DNA from: Wuchereria bancrofti
Taxonomy: Eukaryota > Nematoda > Chromadorea > Rhabditida > Onchocercidae
Length of the DNA stretch: 64,000 nucleotides
Assembly: GCA_005281725.1 (NCBI GenBank)
Contig: SSBO01000003.1
Location: 953,396 to 1,017,395 of the forward strand
Reading direction: 5' to 3'
Below the pieces are notes generated by a model. That model saw nothing but the letters and a program-made list of their open reading frames with translations, did no database searches and was not told where the DNA came from. Below are positions 47,752-62,400 of the stretch, in pieces; within the stretch, counting starts at the first letter, position 1; each line of letters opens with the position of its first letter. The translations under genes and the position numbers were made by a program.

Positions 47752-50556
47752 TTAAATTTTGACCGGTGATTTTGATTTTTGAATCAATAGCTTTTCCCTG
47801 GCAAGTTTCCCTGTTGATAACGGAGTATCATCTAGTGGATCCATTTCTTCGAATGGTACATTACTATCAAATTTGACATATTCTGAAATTTTGAATAATT
47901 CAATTGCTTCAAAGTAGTAAAAAAAAAAAAATCATAAAACAATGGTAGAAATTTTTGTGAATTTAATATATATATGTAAATTTGCATACATATACAAATA
48001 GAAAAATAGCAATTTAGGTTGTCTTTAATTTTTATCACCAAACTTTTAGCAAAAATTTCTTAAGAAAGTTAAAAGAGATACCGCTGCATTTGTGAAAAAA
48101 AGAAAAAGAAAAAAAGATTGGGGTGGGGTAAAGGGAAAAATAAAAATTAATAAATCAAAAATATGTTGCTGGAAACTACTCATTTAAAATATTTTAAAAA
48201 CAGTAATTTTTAATGACAAATTTTTTGCATTCTTTAACAACCAGTTTTTCAATAATTTAGAAAAAAAAAGTGTAAGGTAATGAAGGCAACGAAAAAGAAA
48301 CCTGTACCATCAATTAATTTAAATTACTTAAAAATACTTTGATTTGTTGAAGATACAACTTAGAAAAAGTCAAGGCTTAAGAAAATATATTTTTATGATC
48401 CGAAAGATCCATTTTTTTTTTTTTTTTTGTTTACTATTGATAGAGTCAGTATTTTTTCAAAATTTTTTTTCTTGACAATTTTATGTGAATTGCTCAACAT
48501 GGATAAATTTTTATTGCTGGCGTTTTTCTTGAAAGCATAATTTTTATAAAAAAAAAATCTATTAGTAACTATTGATATCATTTGAAAGAATTTATTGAAA
48601 AGACCTATGTCAATATACATTTCGAAGAATTTCAAAACATTTATTCCTCTTATATGATTGATTCTACTTTTAATCTTTTATTTTTGTTCTCGAAAAAAAA
48701 ACTAACACTTTTGGATGTATTTATCAATATTGCTACAAAAGGAGGAAAAATAAACTAACCGGACAATTCCAAACCACCATCATTATTTGTATCAAATGAG
48801 TGAAATATAGAATGAAAATTGAGACGAGGTTTTAGGCCATATCGTTCAGCCAAGATTTTTTCCACCTCTTTGATGTCCAATTTTGAGTCCAAGTTTTCAT
48901 CAAATATCTGTAATTCTTTTTGCACTTTAATTTAACAAATCAAAACATTGAACTCCTAAAATTATAGCTATTGTTAAACAATTTCCTCTTCCACTATTTA
49001 ACAAATATATAGCTTTTTTTTTTACAAAATGCGGCATCCTTTTTCTTTGTATGCGATTAAATGTGTCGCATAGTGTTTACAGTATTCTTGAAATACAGTA
49101 TTCTCGAAATACAGTATCCTCGAATTCTCATTAGTATACTCCAAGGTATTCTTGAAATATTGATATCTTTTCAAGTTTTTATTAAATTCATCACTTTTCG
49201 CTTCGATAAATGACCTACGTTTCTCATCTAAGGTTTCAAATCAAAATACAGTTTTCAGTGAAATAACAAACTTATTTTTAATAATTCCATTCTAAAATTA
49301 CTTATAGCTTACTTTTACATGGAGAAAAAGTTTGTTGATTTTTCTTAAAACAAATCTTTTATAATTTAAATTGAAAAAAAAAATTTTTCTTTTGCATAAA
49401 TTTTCAAAAGTTTTGAAATGAATAAATATTGTTTAAATTAAAGTTTTGATGATAAATAAAGTGATATTTTAGTACTTCATAAATTTGGCTAAAATATTGC
49501 GCTTGTCGCTTATCAACTTCTTGTTGTTTCACATTCTCGTCAGCATCATATTCACTACGTGAAACGAATCCATCTTCTATAATATATTGAAATCAAATAT
49601 GTTTACGTACAATTGCGCCTCACTTTATTCTTTCTTGTAAAAGTTTATTACTGCTAAATTATTTAAGTGAGGTTTTTCAGAGAGTAACGTTGTAAAATTG
49701 TTGTCAAGATAAGGTCAAAGTCTCATTAATCTTAAATCATTCTACTCAGCACTATTAGCTTCTTCCTTACATTTGTAACTTTTTCGTAGACAAAATATTT
49801 TTATAAATTTTAATATTTTAAAAGATTTTCCAAACTTCCAAAGAATTGGCCTTAAAAGTATTGCAGATGATTGTAAAAAAGTGGAAAAAAACTGTGCTTT
49901 TTGATCTCATCGGTATTAAATTATATTTACATTAATAATATCAAAGAATACACTCTACTAGTTTAATAAAATATTTAAATACTTTTAAAAAGTGAACTAA
50001 CGATTTTTGTCAGCTTGTTCGAATTCATACTTCTTCATCATCTCATACAGTAAATCCAAATGAAGATATTCTTCAAATGATAATTTACTGTCACGATTTT
50101 GATCTGATCGCTCAAACTGTTCCACTAAATTCAAAAATAATTAAATGAAAAATAGAAGTAGTTTAAAGTATCGAAAAAGAATGCAGAAAATGATACATAT
50201 ATCGAAGAATACAAAAACATCATTTTTAGGAGAATTTTGTTTCTTTTTTTTTCAATTTTAAGTGAAAATTTCAAAATATGGAAAATGATTTTTCAAGTTA
50301 AGAAATATTCAGTGAAAAAAAAAATATCTAAAACTTATATTACTAAACATTTTCAATTCTGAAGAAAAATCTCAAATATGCTGCTATATTGTAAAATATG
50401 AATTATTGATTGAATAGTGTAAATAATATGCTAAAACAAACCGGCAGTTTCATATGGAAAATCCGGATTGGCATTTTCAGAAATTCTAATTGTAATTGTT
50501 CGCGAATTGATCAAATAAATATTACAAAATAATAAGTAAAATGATAAGACAAACAT
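47752..50556 (-). CDS. Secreted four-EF-hand calcium-binding protein (calumenin/reticulocalbin-like)
   Basis: Five exons, phases consistent: 50442-50556 (ATG), 50002-50124, 49476-49576, 48760-48907 and 47752-47882 (TAA), giving 205 residues. It has a signal peptide ([18 protein letters not shown]). Four 12-residue calcium loops each start with Asp and end with Glu: [36 protein letters not shown] and [12 protein letters not shown]. All have the acidic or Asn ligands at 1, 3 and 5, although loops 1 and 3 have Ser in place of Gly at position 6. The C-terminus is a basic tail ending SPVKI with no HDEL-type retention signal, so secretion is more likely than ER residence. Closest in layout to the CREC family but shorter. 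A nematode-specific secreted EF-hand protein is the alternative. Confidence 0.85.
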
Positions 50557-53500
50557 TTCGTCTTTCTTCCTAAGATACAACTGAAAGTGAATTGGAATTG
50601 TTCTTCTGATATGAATGTCACTGATTCTGAAGGTAGTTTACAGGTATTTATTTATTTATACAATGAACTCACATCTACTAAACATTCAGGTTCTCTTACC
50701 CATCAACCACCCCCCCGCTACTATTGTTGCAATGACATCTTCCAATGGGCGGGTATTTTCCAAACAAAAATTAGAAGGCAAGGGTATCTGAAGAAATTGA
50801 TTGTTTTATTTGTTTGACCTTCATTTTGTACTAACTAAGTCAGCTATATTAGGTACTATTTCAAATTTTTATTCGATCGGTCAAACATTTTATTTGACTG
50901 ATAACAGCAATCACTGATAACATATCGCATCTGATTATTTATGCATCATTTTGTAATTCATAACAACTTCTAACTTTTATAGTAAAAATTCTCTGTGTCA
51001 AGTCAATCATGGCAAATGACCTTCATATTGAAATGTAAATTGAGCTATATAATATCACAAATTTTACTTATCCGTCGTTCATAACAGTAATAGAGAAGTG
51101 GCAAAATTTTGTTCACTTGAAATTTTCTAAAAATTTTAAAATTAAAACAAAAAAGTGATCATTGATTTGATTGCTATTTGTAAATAACTATTTCATTTGA
51201 TACAATTATTTGCCAATTTATTTATATTTACTTGGCTTACACTCGACAACCGTAAAGTTTTTATTGATTTAGTACTATTCAGATACTTTCATTTTTGGGC
51301 CATAAAGCAATGTTTATTTCATTTTCAGTCAATTTTCGATAAATTCGAAGTTTGAAATTTTGTGAATTTATTTAAATGTTACATCAAAAACAAAAATTTT
51401 ACAATTATTCATATCAATTTTTTAAACGTTCGTGCAAAAATTCTTGTCGAATAAATTTAGATCAGTTTGTTTTCTAGACTTCATCTAATGGAGAAGAATT
51501 TATTGTAATCGATTTGTAAATTTTATGACAAAAAATATCGTTAAAATGTAACTATGAACACTTTCACAAAATTTAAAACTTTGTTGGTGAAAAATATCTG
51601 GTCATAAAATTTTAAAATGATAAATACCAAAATTTAGTTGGAATTTTTTCGGAAATGTTTCAGTCTATAAAACAGTTGATTTGAATTTAAAAAAATTGGG
51701 GGCTGAATAATTTAAATAACATTTCAAGTATTTACTACCAGCTAATTAAGCCTATAACAATTAAAAATTCTCATATTTCTAAAATTTCAAATCATAAGTC
51801 CTTTCTATTTTCAAAGACTGCTTATCAAATATTTTAATCAACAGCGCTTACATATCAGTTCAAGAAGAAAAAAAAAAAGTCTCACTGTGAGTCAATTTGT
51901 CACCTATAAACTTAGAATCGTTCCATCATCATTTAAAACTATTACAACTCAGATTATCAGACATTTTGAAAAATGTTCAATGAATCAAATATTTAAAATG
52001 AATGCATTCTCGATTATTGAAATCATCAAGTTTTATTTTTTTCGAGAAATTCTTTTTTTGAAAATTAATTCTTGAAATACTTTGTTTTTTGTTAACCACT
52101 GCTGCTTACGACAAAAAAGAAACAATTATTTTTGTCAAAAAAAATTTTCTTTTTTTCAGCCCAAAAATTTTCCATCTTTTTTTTTTTTTTTCAGAAATAA
52201 TGATTAATCAAAGAGATGAGAAAAACAATGAAAGAGCTATTATTTTCTTTTATCTGATTGCACTTTTTTTTTTCTTTCGTGATTTTTTTCAAGAATTAAC
52301 CGTATAAAATTTATTTATCATAATTAAAATTTTATTATTGAAATGAAACTCTGAAATGTTTTATTGAAAGTTTTGTTTCTATGATTTTTTTTTTTTTAAA
52401 TGACCTGAAATTTAACATCGGATTAGTTTTTATTTTGTTGAAGAAGAAATTGATGTGCACGTATGAATGTCATTATAAGGTTGACGCACTCTCTTTAACA
52501 TTTTATTGTGATCAAAAAAAGTACACCACAAAATTATTATAGATGAATTGCAAAGAACATTAATTATTGTTCTTAATGAATTTTATTAATTAAAGCATAT
52601 CTAAAGTTAATTGATAATTAGATAATAAAATAGTAGTAAGTTCTGATAGAAATTTTGATAAAATAATGTATTATCAATAGAAATTTTGCTTGATCTGTAT
52701 GTAAACTTTTTTTTTTTTTTTTCTATTTTAAAGGAATGTATCAATGATTTAAATTTAAAACGAAGTACTAAGACGAATTCATTATTCATTAATAATTGTT
52801 CTCGCAAAGATTTTTATAGACCTGTTTTATCATTTAAACTCTTTTCTTTCTTTCTTTTCTTTTTTCTTTTTTGTCTACTTTCGGTATTTGTTGTAAACAA
52901 AATAATTTATCAGTTACATCATTTAACTCATTATTTTCAAGCAAATTCATACGTTACTACTTTCAGTTTAATAATAAATGTCAAAAAATGATGGACGTTT
53001 GTGTATGCAAAAAATTTTGATTTTTTTTTCTTTTTTTTTTTAACGATTAAATATTTTTTCTTTAATTTTCTACGTTACAATTTTGTTTGATACTTTCTTT
53101 AGTGAAAAACTATACTTTAACTAATGGTAAAATTGCGCCAAAATAGAATATGAAGGTGATATGCCGTGGGATAATTGAAGAAAATGTTTCAAAGTGATTA
53201 AGAAAAATTAAAATATTGTCAACAAATTGTTCAGTTCATTTAAACTAATCATTTGCAATTTTGAGAAGACAATTTCATAAGTATTCTATATCTGTAGATA
53301 ATATATTACTGTATTACTTATTAATGACTTTTCTAATCAAAATTTTAAAAGTCAAGAAAATCGAACGTTATCTTAATTAAGATATAAATCAATAGAAATT
53401 TTTGAAGCTGAAAGCATTTTGAAAATTTCATGGAATTATTTATAAATTAATTAAAAGGAACAATGGACTACTTCGATGCATATTCCATTTTTACATGTAT

Positions 53501-56500
53501 TTCAGGTAATATTTCAAATTAAATGGATGATATTATAATCCAAAGATAATATTTCATTTTACGCAAAGAGAAGATTTAATTGAAATTTGTTCACGCTAAG
53601 AATTAATCGTTTAATTACTCATTTCCAATTTGCTGTATCATTTGAAATTTCTTCCATATCAACTTATCAAATTAACTGTAAATGATTTATTTACCAAAAG
53701 TGACACTTACATTTTTAATTAATTAAAAAAGAAAAAAACACAATTTCTGCTACACAATGTTAGATATTACCTTGTGATTTTTATATTCCAGTTAATTATT
53801 AATGATTTGTGACCATTTATTACGATATTGATAATCATTTATCGATTTGTGAAGATAAAAAATTATGTAGCAATTAGGAAATTAACATTCAGCAAATAAT
53901 TATCCAGAACTAAACTAAAAGTTTAAATTAGAACTTTTGGAATTTTTGAAGAAATCCTTTCCACTTAATTGAAAAAGAATTGAGAATTTCAAATTTGCGA
54001 ATAGCAAATGTTGGGAAATTTAAATTCAAACTTGACATGAATCAAATTGCAAAATATTTTGTTTTTGATGACATTAATTTGACATATTTATCTTAATTAA
54101 AGTCAATAATTAAATTAAAATGGACTTAATTACAGTCAATAATTAAAGTTCAGCGTTTGCATGAAATGTAAACAGTGTCATTCAGGATTGCTGTTGACCT
54201 GTCATCAACCGAAAATGGCACATACATACTATTTTCACGTTAAATTAGTTCCGTAATTTTATAATTCACATTTTTCGAAAATTTCTGAAAAAAATTTCCT
54301 ATTATTTGTAAGAAAAAAAAATCTTTTTTTTTTCAGAAAATGAACTTTTTTTTTTTGTTCTCAAATCATTCAAAATGTGTGCAATATCGAAATAAAATTA
54401 CAACAAATTGAGATAAAACTGTATTAATTCAAATTTTAAAATGAAATATACCCAGAAAATTTTTTGTTTTTTTTTTTTAAATTACAAAACTTTTATGAAG
54501 TAGTTCAACGATGAAAATATCTATGCGTCATCTTTCTGTTTGACGATAGTTTAGTGATTGTCAACAACTAATGTTGTTTACATCGTATGTGTAAATAAGA
54601 CAATTATAATTAATGAGATTACATGAAAAAAATGTATTACATTGTTATGAAACAAGAAAAGATATTTTTGTATTGTATGAAATAAATGAAAGTTTCCCGC
54701 AAATAATTTTATCTGTTGCTATTTAAAAAAAAAAAAAAAGAAAAAAAAATTGCATATGTCATTTTATAGCTTCACAATGAACTCCAAATTACAATTAGAA
54801 GAAATCATTTTTCGATTAAAAAAAAAAGAAAAATAAATTGAAATTTATTTTGTTATGTTTTTTTTTCAGATTGCATTCATTGATTATATTTCAAATAAAT
54901 CAAAATTTTCATTTGATATAAACTGAAATAATTACTGTTTATGACGTGGAAATACATTTCAATAAACTGAAATTGCTAATGTCTCTCTCTTCCTTCTACC
55001 AATATGTCCATCATGAATTTTGCAAAAAAAAAAAAACTTTTTATATATTGCATGACCAAAACAGATTTCAATTAAAAGCATTCAATTTCAATTAATAGCA
55101 AAAAAAAAAAAAGTGAATTAAAAAATGTGTCCTTAAATAAAATGTTTCGCTTATAAGTGATAAAAATATTTAGCATTTACACTCATAAATTTAGTGAAAA
55201 AGTGAACAAATATTACACAAATATTTCTGCTGATTTTTCTACATTCATTTCTTAAAAATTACACTGCACATTGCAGATGAATTTAAAAAAAAAGAAAAAA
55301 AAAACAAAATGTGAAAAATTTTGAAACTAAATTATTAGCTACACAAATGCAAACATTTTCACCAATTTGATTATATATATATATATATATAAATATAATA
55401 TAATTTTAAATGTTTGTATTAAAATAATAATAATAATAGAAACATCTCATTTGTTTGTTCAATTAGCTCCACTGAAGAAATTGAGATCAATGTAAAATTG
55501 AACTGAGATTTCTCGTGCAAAAGCAGGTATTGATTTTGTAAAATTTTTAAAAGATAAAATAATGCCATACAATTTTTGTAGTCAATTGGATACCTTTTTT
55601 TATACATGAAGCAAAGAAAAGAAAATGACCAATAAGTGGACTCCACTGACCATTGTTCCTCACTAATAGCTTATTTTTCAGCGGATTTGTAATATAATAT
55701 CATAATTTCCATCATAATTTCTCGATGTTTGAAAATCGAAGGGAAAACTTTAGTTCGTTTCGTTTTTTTTTTTTGGAAATTAAATAAAAAAACATAGTGC
55801 ACAAATTAAGATAAAATAATAATAATAACGTTAATTTATAGTCATATCTGTGTGACAAAAATTTCAACTGAAAGCATTGAGACATTTTGAATTATTCCTA
55901 GCTAAAGCAGAAATAATGAATGTGTTCTTTAACGTTCCATCAACTTATATTGTCGCAAATGGATTTTTCGTTCATCGAAAAATAAATAAAGGGAACTCCG
56001 TTCTTTTTCTTCTTTTTTTTTTGTCAAATGATGTCCCACTTTTAATTTTTCATGAAATGTTTTTTTTTTTTCTAAAATGAAGAACTTTCAATTTTGGTTT
56101 TTTTCAAGTTAAAACAGTTAGGATCGACAAAAAAAAAATGTCATTTTTCTTTATCCTTTAAGTTTTCCAGCTCTAAAGAATGTAAACTCCATGCTTATCA
56201 TGAAGGTCTATCAAGTTGAGGGCAATGAAAAAATTTTTGGAATCAATCAAAGACTCCAATCAGATTTGATTCTAATTATCCTTCTACTAGTACATATTCC
56301 GAGGATGTGTTGTTTACATGATATTAATCGTTTAAAAATTTGCAATATGTCGAGTAATGCTAATTCTTCCAAACTTTAAAATTAGTCGATACCAGGGATA
56401 CTGTTTGATGAGTGTTATGACGATCCGAAGAAGGAAAAATCCTTTCATGTGACAATAATGTAGTGTCAAATAAATTGTAAATAAAAATTTGAAAGAGAAA

Positions 56501-57320
56501 ATTCTTTCCCAACTTTTTTCATAATATTCTAGGAACTTCTGTCATCGAAGTAATCCTTCGTTCTTTCCCCGTTCTGTTAAGGAATGCAACGAATGTTGTT
56601 TTATACAGGGAAAAGAATGGGTCCCTTTCATCGATGACTAAATTTCGTAGTTGCCACTGTTCTTTACAGTAATTCGATGATTGCGCATATGTATATCTTC
56701 ATAAAGAGCAACAAAAAAAAAAAAAAAAAAAAAAGCACTCACCAGTGATTTATTTACATAAATATAGAGAGAAAAGTGATAAAATAACAGAACAATTTTT
56801 GAAAGATTTTTTCCCACCAGCAATTGATGAAAAAGTGTTGGTAAGATGCGTTTTTTCAATCAATTTCTGAAATAAATTATTAATTATCGAAACTAAAAGG
56901 GCCAGTCAATTCGAATAATAAAATAACAAAATAAGAGCTGAATTGTGGAGCTAAAGATAGCTATTTTTAAAATTATAGCTTTTTTTTCTAGCGAATTTGA
57001 TAAGAATTTGGTATTTATTTACGAAACCACTAACAAAAAGAAATGATAAATAAATAATAAAACTTTTATTCCACTAAAAGCTAAATTCATCTTTTTCGTT
57101 ACCAAAAAGAATATTAGCATGTAAGTGTGCTTATCAATAACAATACTAAAAAGGAAACAAGAAAGCATTGCCTAAGCTTGTGACAGTGAGAACTGATATG
57201 CAATGTGAAAATGATTAAAATTAGGAAGATAAAGCAATCTTTCATACTGTACCAACGATATGTTGCTAGGAATAAAAATCACAAAAGGTTTAGTTAGAAT
57301 AATAAGTAATTACCTTAACT
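50557..57320. other. 6.7-kb AT-rich gene desert
   Basis: I found no coding exon on either strand. The open frames present sit on poly-T or poly-A tracts or lack splice signals. It contains an (AT)n tract at 55374-55392, a poly-A run at 56711-56734 and the hairpin at 56541-56638. Confidence 0.5.
56541..56638. other. Long stem-loop with four nested helices, candidate structured RNA or foldback element
   Basis: GTCATCGA (56541-56548) pairs with TCGATGAC (56631-56638). ATCC (56553-56556) pairs with GGGT (56619-56622). TTCTTTCCC (56561-56569) pairs with GGGAAAAGAA (56608-56617) with one bulge. CAAC (56587-56590) pairs with GTTG (56595-56598) around a GAAT loop. All four helices nest in one fold. 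GC is higher than the surrounding desert. The function is inferred only from structure. Confidence 0.45.
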
Positions 57321-57937
57321 TTAACTATCATCAATGCCTTCTTCGGCAAAAGCTTGCGGTAGTTGTCGTCGTTCATTGGAGTATGGTATAATTATTGCTA
57401 TGTAACCTTGATTTTCAGGAGAAGATCGCATTAGATTAGGATCTTCTAGAAGTCGTTCATTGATTTCAATTAAAAGAGCTTTAATACCGGCACGTAGGAT
57501 GTATTCGGTACCATCTTCACAATGCACAATACATAGCTTTGTATCTGGTAATAGCGCTAATCCACCCTGTATAGAATTAAAAAATTTTTATATCTTTCAA
57601 CAATTTTGCACTGATCTGATAAAACTATAATGTGTGGGAAAATATGATTAAATTAGCCGATGTGAATTATATAAAAAAATTTCACCTTTTTTGCTTTTCC
57701 GCTAACTTTCTGCTTACTTCGATCAATTCCTCTATTTTTTTTCATACGCCAATCAATTTTCGTGATTTGCTTTTGTATCAATTCATGACTTTTACACAAT
57801 GTCACAACTATTACTCCACTTGGATGTCGCAAATAACATAAACCATTCCCACCATTTTTCAAAACATAACGCTTGTAAATTCGATCGACCACAGATCGAT
57901 AATTCGGCATCTCACTTGTACATTCCTTGGAAACCAT
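57321..57937 (-). CDS. ABITRAM: ABITRAM (FAM206A / Simiate) homologue
   Basis: Two exons: 57686-57937 (ATG) and 57321-57566 (TAA), joined in phase 0, giving 165 residues. Family landmarks: [20 protein letters not shown] near the N-terminus, [24 protein letters not shown] across the junction, [12 protein letters not shown], and [12 protein letters not shown] near the end. These line up with human ABITRAM in order and spacing. The mammalian protein is a small nuclear protein with a biotinyl/H-protein-like fold, reported to bind actin and affect transcription and dendrite growth. Nothing in the sequence points to a particular role in nematodes. Confidence 0.88.
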
Positions 57938-59480
57938 TCAGTCGATGCTCAACAAGTCTTTTGTTATCTGGAAAATGTTACAATTTCTGGATCAAATTGT
58001 TTGAATCTTGATTCCTCTCAATTTTGAAATACTAGTTGAGAAAACATTTTTGAATAAAAGATTTATAAATCCTCGTAACCATTACAATAATCATTAGTAG
58101 TATAGTCTTCATACATTCTAAACACCTGATTATAACATACGAACTGGGTTAGTTGGCAATTCTCAGAGAGTAAAAAATACGCTACAAGCTACGCTGATTG
58201 AAATGACCAAGTAGTTAAGAGATTATGTGATGGATGAAACTGATAACCTCCTTCTCCAAAAACTTAAATGTGTTACAATCACTTTATCAGTTGGGAGGAA
58301 TCTTTATTCAAAGACTGTTGAAATCCACTTATTGTCATACACTTCTATAATATCCATATATTTAACTTCATAACTGCTCTTTCAAACAGTTCCGAGATTA
58401 TAGAAAACTCTATCAAATGTTACTAAATGACATAAGAATCAATAAATTAACCAGGATGTAACACCCATCTATCATCAATATCAAGAAATCGCAATTCAGT
58501 AGTAAAAAATTAGTTCAGGGGATAAAAGACAAAGTTGAAACAACAAAAGACCCAACACCAACAATATCAAACACTGCTGCACTTCAATGCTACAGATTGA
58601 AACTGATCATTGAATCATTAAAATTCTCGATGATACTTTCATGCGCACTGAACCAATCATATGGGACAACGAAAACTTTCAACTATTTATAAAAATCATC
58701 AAATATTTTTATTATTATGAAGACAACTGACATGATTTTCCTATTCATAAATTTCTAAAGCATCGTTTAAAAAAATGTACCAGCAAATAGTTCTTGCAAA
58801 TAGTAACACGAAATTGTCACCCTCTCTTTAAAACAACGCAAGGCAAAAATATATAAAGAGTGCTAATAAATTTAAAAATGAAACATCACTTTGAGGAAAT
58901 CAAAGTTAATTCTTTTGCATTATTGAAATGATACCAAGTTTAGTTATCCTAGCAACATGTATATCGTATTCAACAATATGAGGCCACCAAATCCTGAGCA
59001 AACGCAAAGATTGTAAAAAATATACGCAAGCACAGATTTTAAAAAGCAGTAGGATACAGCTTCAAAAACAAACAAAGATTACAAAGTACGCTGACTTCAA
59101 TAATCGTAATCTAAAATAACATTAGTTTACACAATCAAAAAGACGTGTTCAACTAATTACAAAAAACCTTTAACCCCGTTTTAAAAATATTGAAGACGAT
59201 AACACTATAATAAATAATATTATCTAACAGTCGGCATACATATTTACCACATATGGAATTGAATTATTTACGTATAAATAATTCAATTATTAAAACAAAA
59301 AACGGAGCAATAAAAGAGAAAGTGCATGGAGCAGAAAAGAGCATGAAAACGGAAGTCTTTATGCATGAAAAAGTTATGCATGGAATTTGAGGAAGCTCTT
59401 TTGAATTGTGTGGAGATCAAAAAAAGAAACAATCTAGCGAATTCCTAAAGTATTGTGGCTCGCACTTTCAAATGCCACTA
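57938..59480. other. Intergenic between ABITRAM and ANKRD13C
   Basis: Less AT-rich than the desert but no open frame with splice support on either strand. It probably contains the ABITRAM promoter and the ANKRD13C 3' UTR. Confidence 0.4.
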
Positions 59481-62400
59481 TTAAAGATCCGGAAAACGAT
59501 TAGCATCTTCCCGATACGACTTTGGTATTTTGAATATTTTTGACGTTAGATCATTGCGGAACATGAATTTCTGGAATGTGACCTTCGCTGATATTGTTGG
59601 TAGTATGGGAATTTCTGAAATGAAACAATGGGATATAAAAACAATTTATAGAAAAGATGGAAGCAATTAATTCTAAAATATACTTTTTGAACTTTAGAAG
59701 TATTTACCAATTCGGACTGGAAAACCAGGTGGCATCCTCACTTTACAAAAACACCGCAATTTATCGAAGTGCTTGAAAGGTGCGACAATTTCGAGAATAT
59801 CCAATAAAACGTCAATCGAAAGAGGAAAATCTTCGGCCTAGAAAAGGTGAATGTTTTAGAAAAAAAAACAGCTCGAAAAGAAACTCAACAACTAGCATTT
59901 GTTTGATAAATCCATTACTTTAATCATTAATGATATAAAGGTAAATACTGATACATTATGCTGCAATTATTGTCCGATGTTTTGAATCTTTGTCAGCTAA
60001 TAAAGTTGCTGAACAAGTTTTTTTTTTCTGCATCGTTTCTCTTAGTACGATAAGTGAAAGTTTTTGAAAAATTTCTACAAAATATCCGAAATAATACTTC
60101 AAATATTTCATACAATTTTGCCATTAGTAAATAAAAATTTTACCATTGCAACAAGAGCTTTGAATTTCTTTGTATTTTGCTTAAGAACCTGAGCACGTCC
60201 TAGAGAAGGAGCAAGACCAGCAGCAGCATTAATATATTCTTCCCAAGTGACCGTTGTTCTTCGAGGTGGAGGCAAACTTTTTCGGTGCTGAAGGCTCTGA
60301 AACTGATATCTCTACAGACAACATACACGAATGGCGTAAATAAATTTCAATTATTTTTAATGTTACCAGTGCGTTACTGAGAACTCAATAAGCCAATAAA
60401 ACTCTGATAGAAATCAAAATAACTGCGAAACGAAAAATTTTTTTAACTTACTATGAATTCATCTTCTGCCATCAGTGATCCGATTGCTAAACTTTGCATG
60501 AATGCTTTATTTTTCTTGATATCTTCTGCTGTCAAGTGCTCTCTGCTACAAAATGATACTTCTTAGAAAAACAAAAATAATGAAATAAACGAAACGAAAA
60601 CTTCTCACACCATTCTCACATCTTAGATCATAAGGTCAAGTCTCAAAATAATTAAGTAATTCGAATCGGACGACTTTAATATTAATTCGTTATTTTTGTT
60701 TCCCTGATGATTGCTCTCTTAAATGGATGTTCTATTCATCGCAAGATAATGGAAAGAGAAATGAAACCTTCCAGAGAAATAAAAACTATAAACTTATTCT
60801 TCCTAATCAAATAGTAATTCACAGCTTCCAAAAAATTTTCAGAACAAAAACTAACCGTTTACGTGTAATTAGTGACATACCCTCCACAGTATAATAAACG
60901 GCATTATAATCACCCACTTGTTCCTACAAAATCAACATCTACATTATAAAAGAACGCCAAAAGCTGTCAAAATGACAGTTTAACCTCTGCTTTTGAAGAC
61001 GAAAGCCCGAAAAGAATTAGAGCAAATTAAACAATTGAAAACAAAAAGAAAAGTACCAATTTCTCGTGTTTGAAAATCCAACCACTTATCGTTCTTTCAA
61101 ACGTTATTGGTTTTGTAGATATCTGAGCGCTTACAATATCAGAAGACATTAGAACATCAATTTCTTCATCCAATTCAGCCTCTGATTCTTCGTGCCTTAT
61201 ACGTTGGAATACCTCAAATACCACAGTTATATTGTAAGCCGAAAGAAACGAATAAATTAATATGCAAATAAGATCAATAAATTTCTTCGCAAAAAAAACA
61301 CTGAAAAAAACCTTAGCCTCATGATCTAAAATCAGAAGCTGGTCCTTCGAGCGATCCGAATCTGATGAAAAGATGAAGGATATATTGCCTCGTTCCCAGG
61401 TTCGATCAGTAAAATCAACTAGTGTTGTGTCCAACCTTAGGTTTGTCCCATATTTGTATATCTTGCATACATCTGATGGAAGTATCTTAGTGAGCAGAGG
61501 AACTGAAATTTAAAAGATTTATGAATTTTTGTAACCACATAAATCTAAACTTGCATTGCGAGATTTGTATGCTAATTTAATAAGCATCACTTTAATTACG
61601 AGTCTCGTCGCTTATCTTGAATATTCTTTAAGACCTCATCTGTCTAAAGTTTGTGATATAAGCGAATCCACCACAAAACAGGAAAAAAGACTAATAACGG
61701 TAAGTACAACTTACGCCAGCTTTGAAAGTCCCATCTTAATTCCATATAGAAATCACCAAACTCAGACAACATCTCAAGTAAGTGAGGTTTTCGAGCTGCC
61801 ATATTTTCCCGTGATTGTGCCTTCAATTTACGTAACATAGCTGTAACTGAAATTGAACAAAAATTAACTTTTAATGGTACGGCATGTGAGCAGTTTCAGT
61901 AACCTGTTTAACCTGATATATATGACTCTGGAAAGAAGCATTAAGGTTTTCCACTATTTCTGAATTTTCTCATGGAAATATAACTCACATTTAATGCTGA
62001 TTCAAATTAACCAGTATATAATCATACTAACATTCACATAAGAATCAGTCATAACTTACCAGTATTCAAACAAAAATCTTGAACTGAAAAGATATTATAG
62101 TCTAAAATGTAGTCTAAAACAAGCCCACGCATAGCTACTGTGGGAAATTTTAGCAGAAGCAGAAAGTCGTACTGTTCATTAAAAAACATGGCTGGAAGAT
62201 AGATAATATGAAGTGAGAAAATTTTCCACAACGACAGTAATTAAAGAGAAATGAATTTACTTATTTGTCGGTCGCCATAGCTTACTGCTTCCATTAAGCT
62301 ATTCCATCCATCCTTGTTTTTTGATTTTACTGGAGCATTATGAGCAAGAAGAAGTGTTGTTGCCTCTGAAAATGAATTATCATGCACAAAATAATGAGAA

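Noticed and set aside
50587..50817. Plus-strand frame with CC and PPPR motifs
   Set aside because: It lies just upstream of the EF-hand gene, has no ATG at its start and shows no family features.
52089..52991. Several Phe-rich plus-strand frames
   Set aside because: They are translations of poly-T tracts in the gene desert.
61556..61840. 94-residue plus-strand frame
   Set aside because: Antisense to ANKRD13C exon 61715-61846, which matches the family closely.
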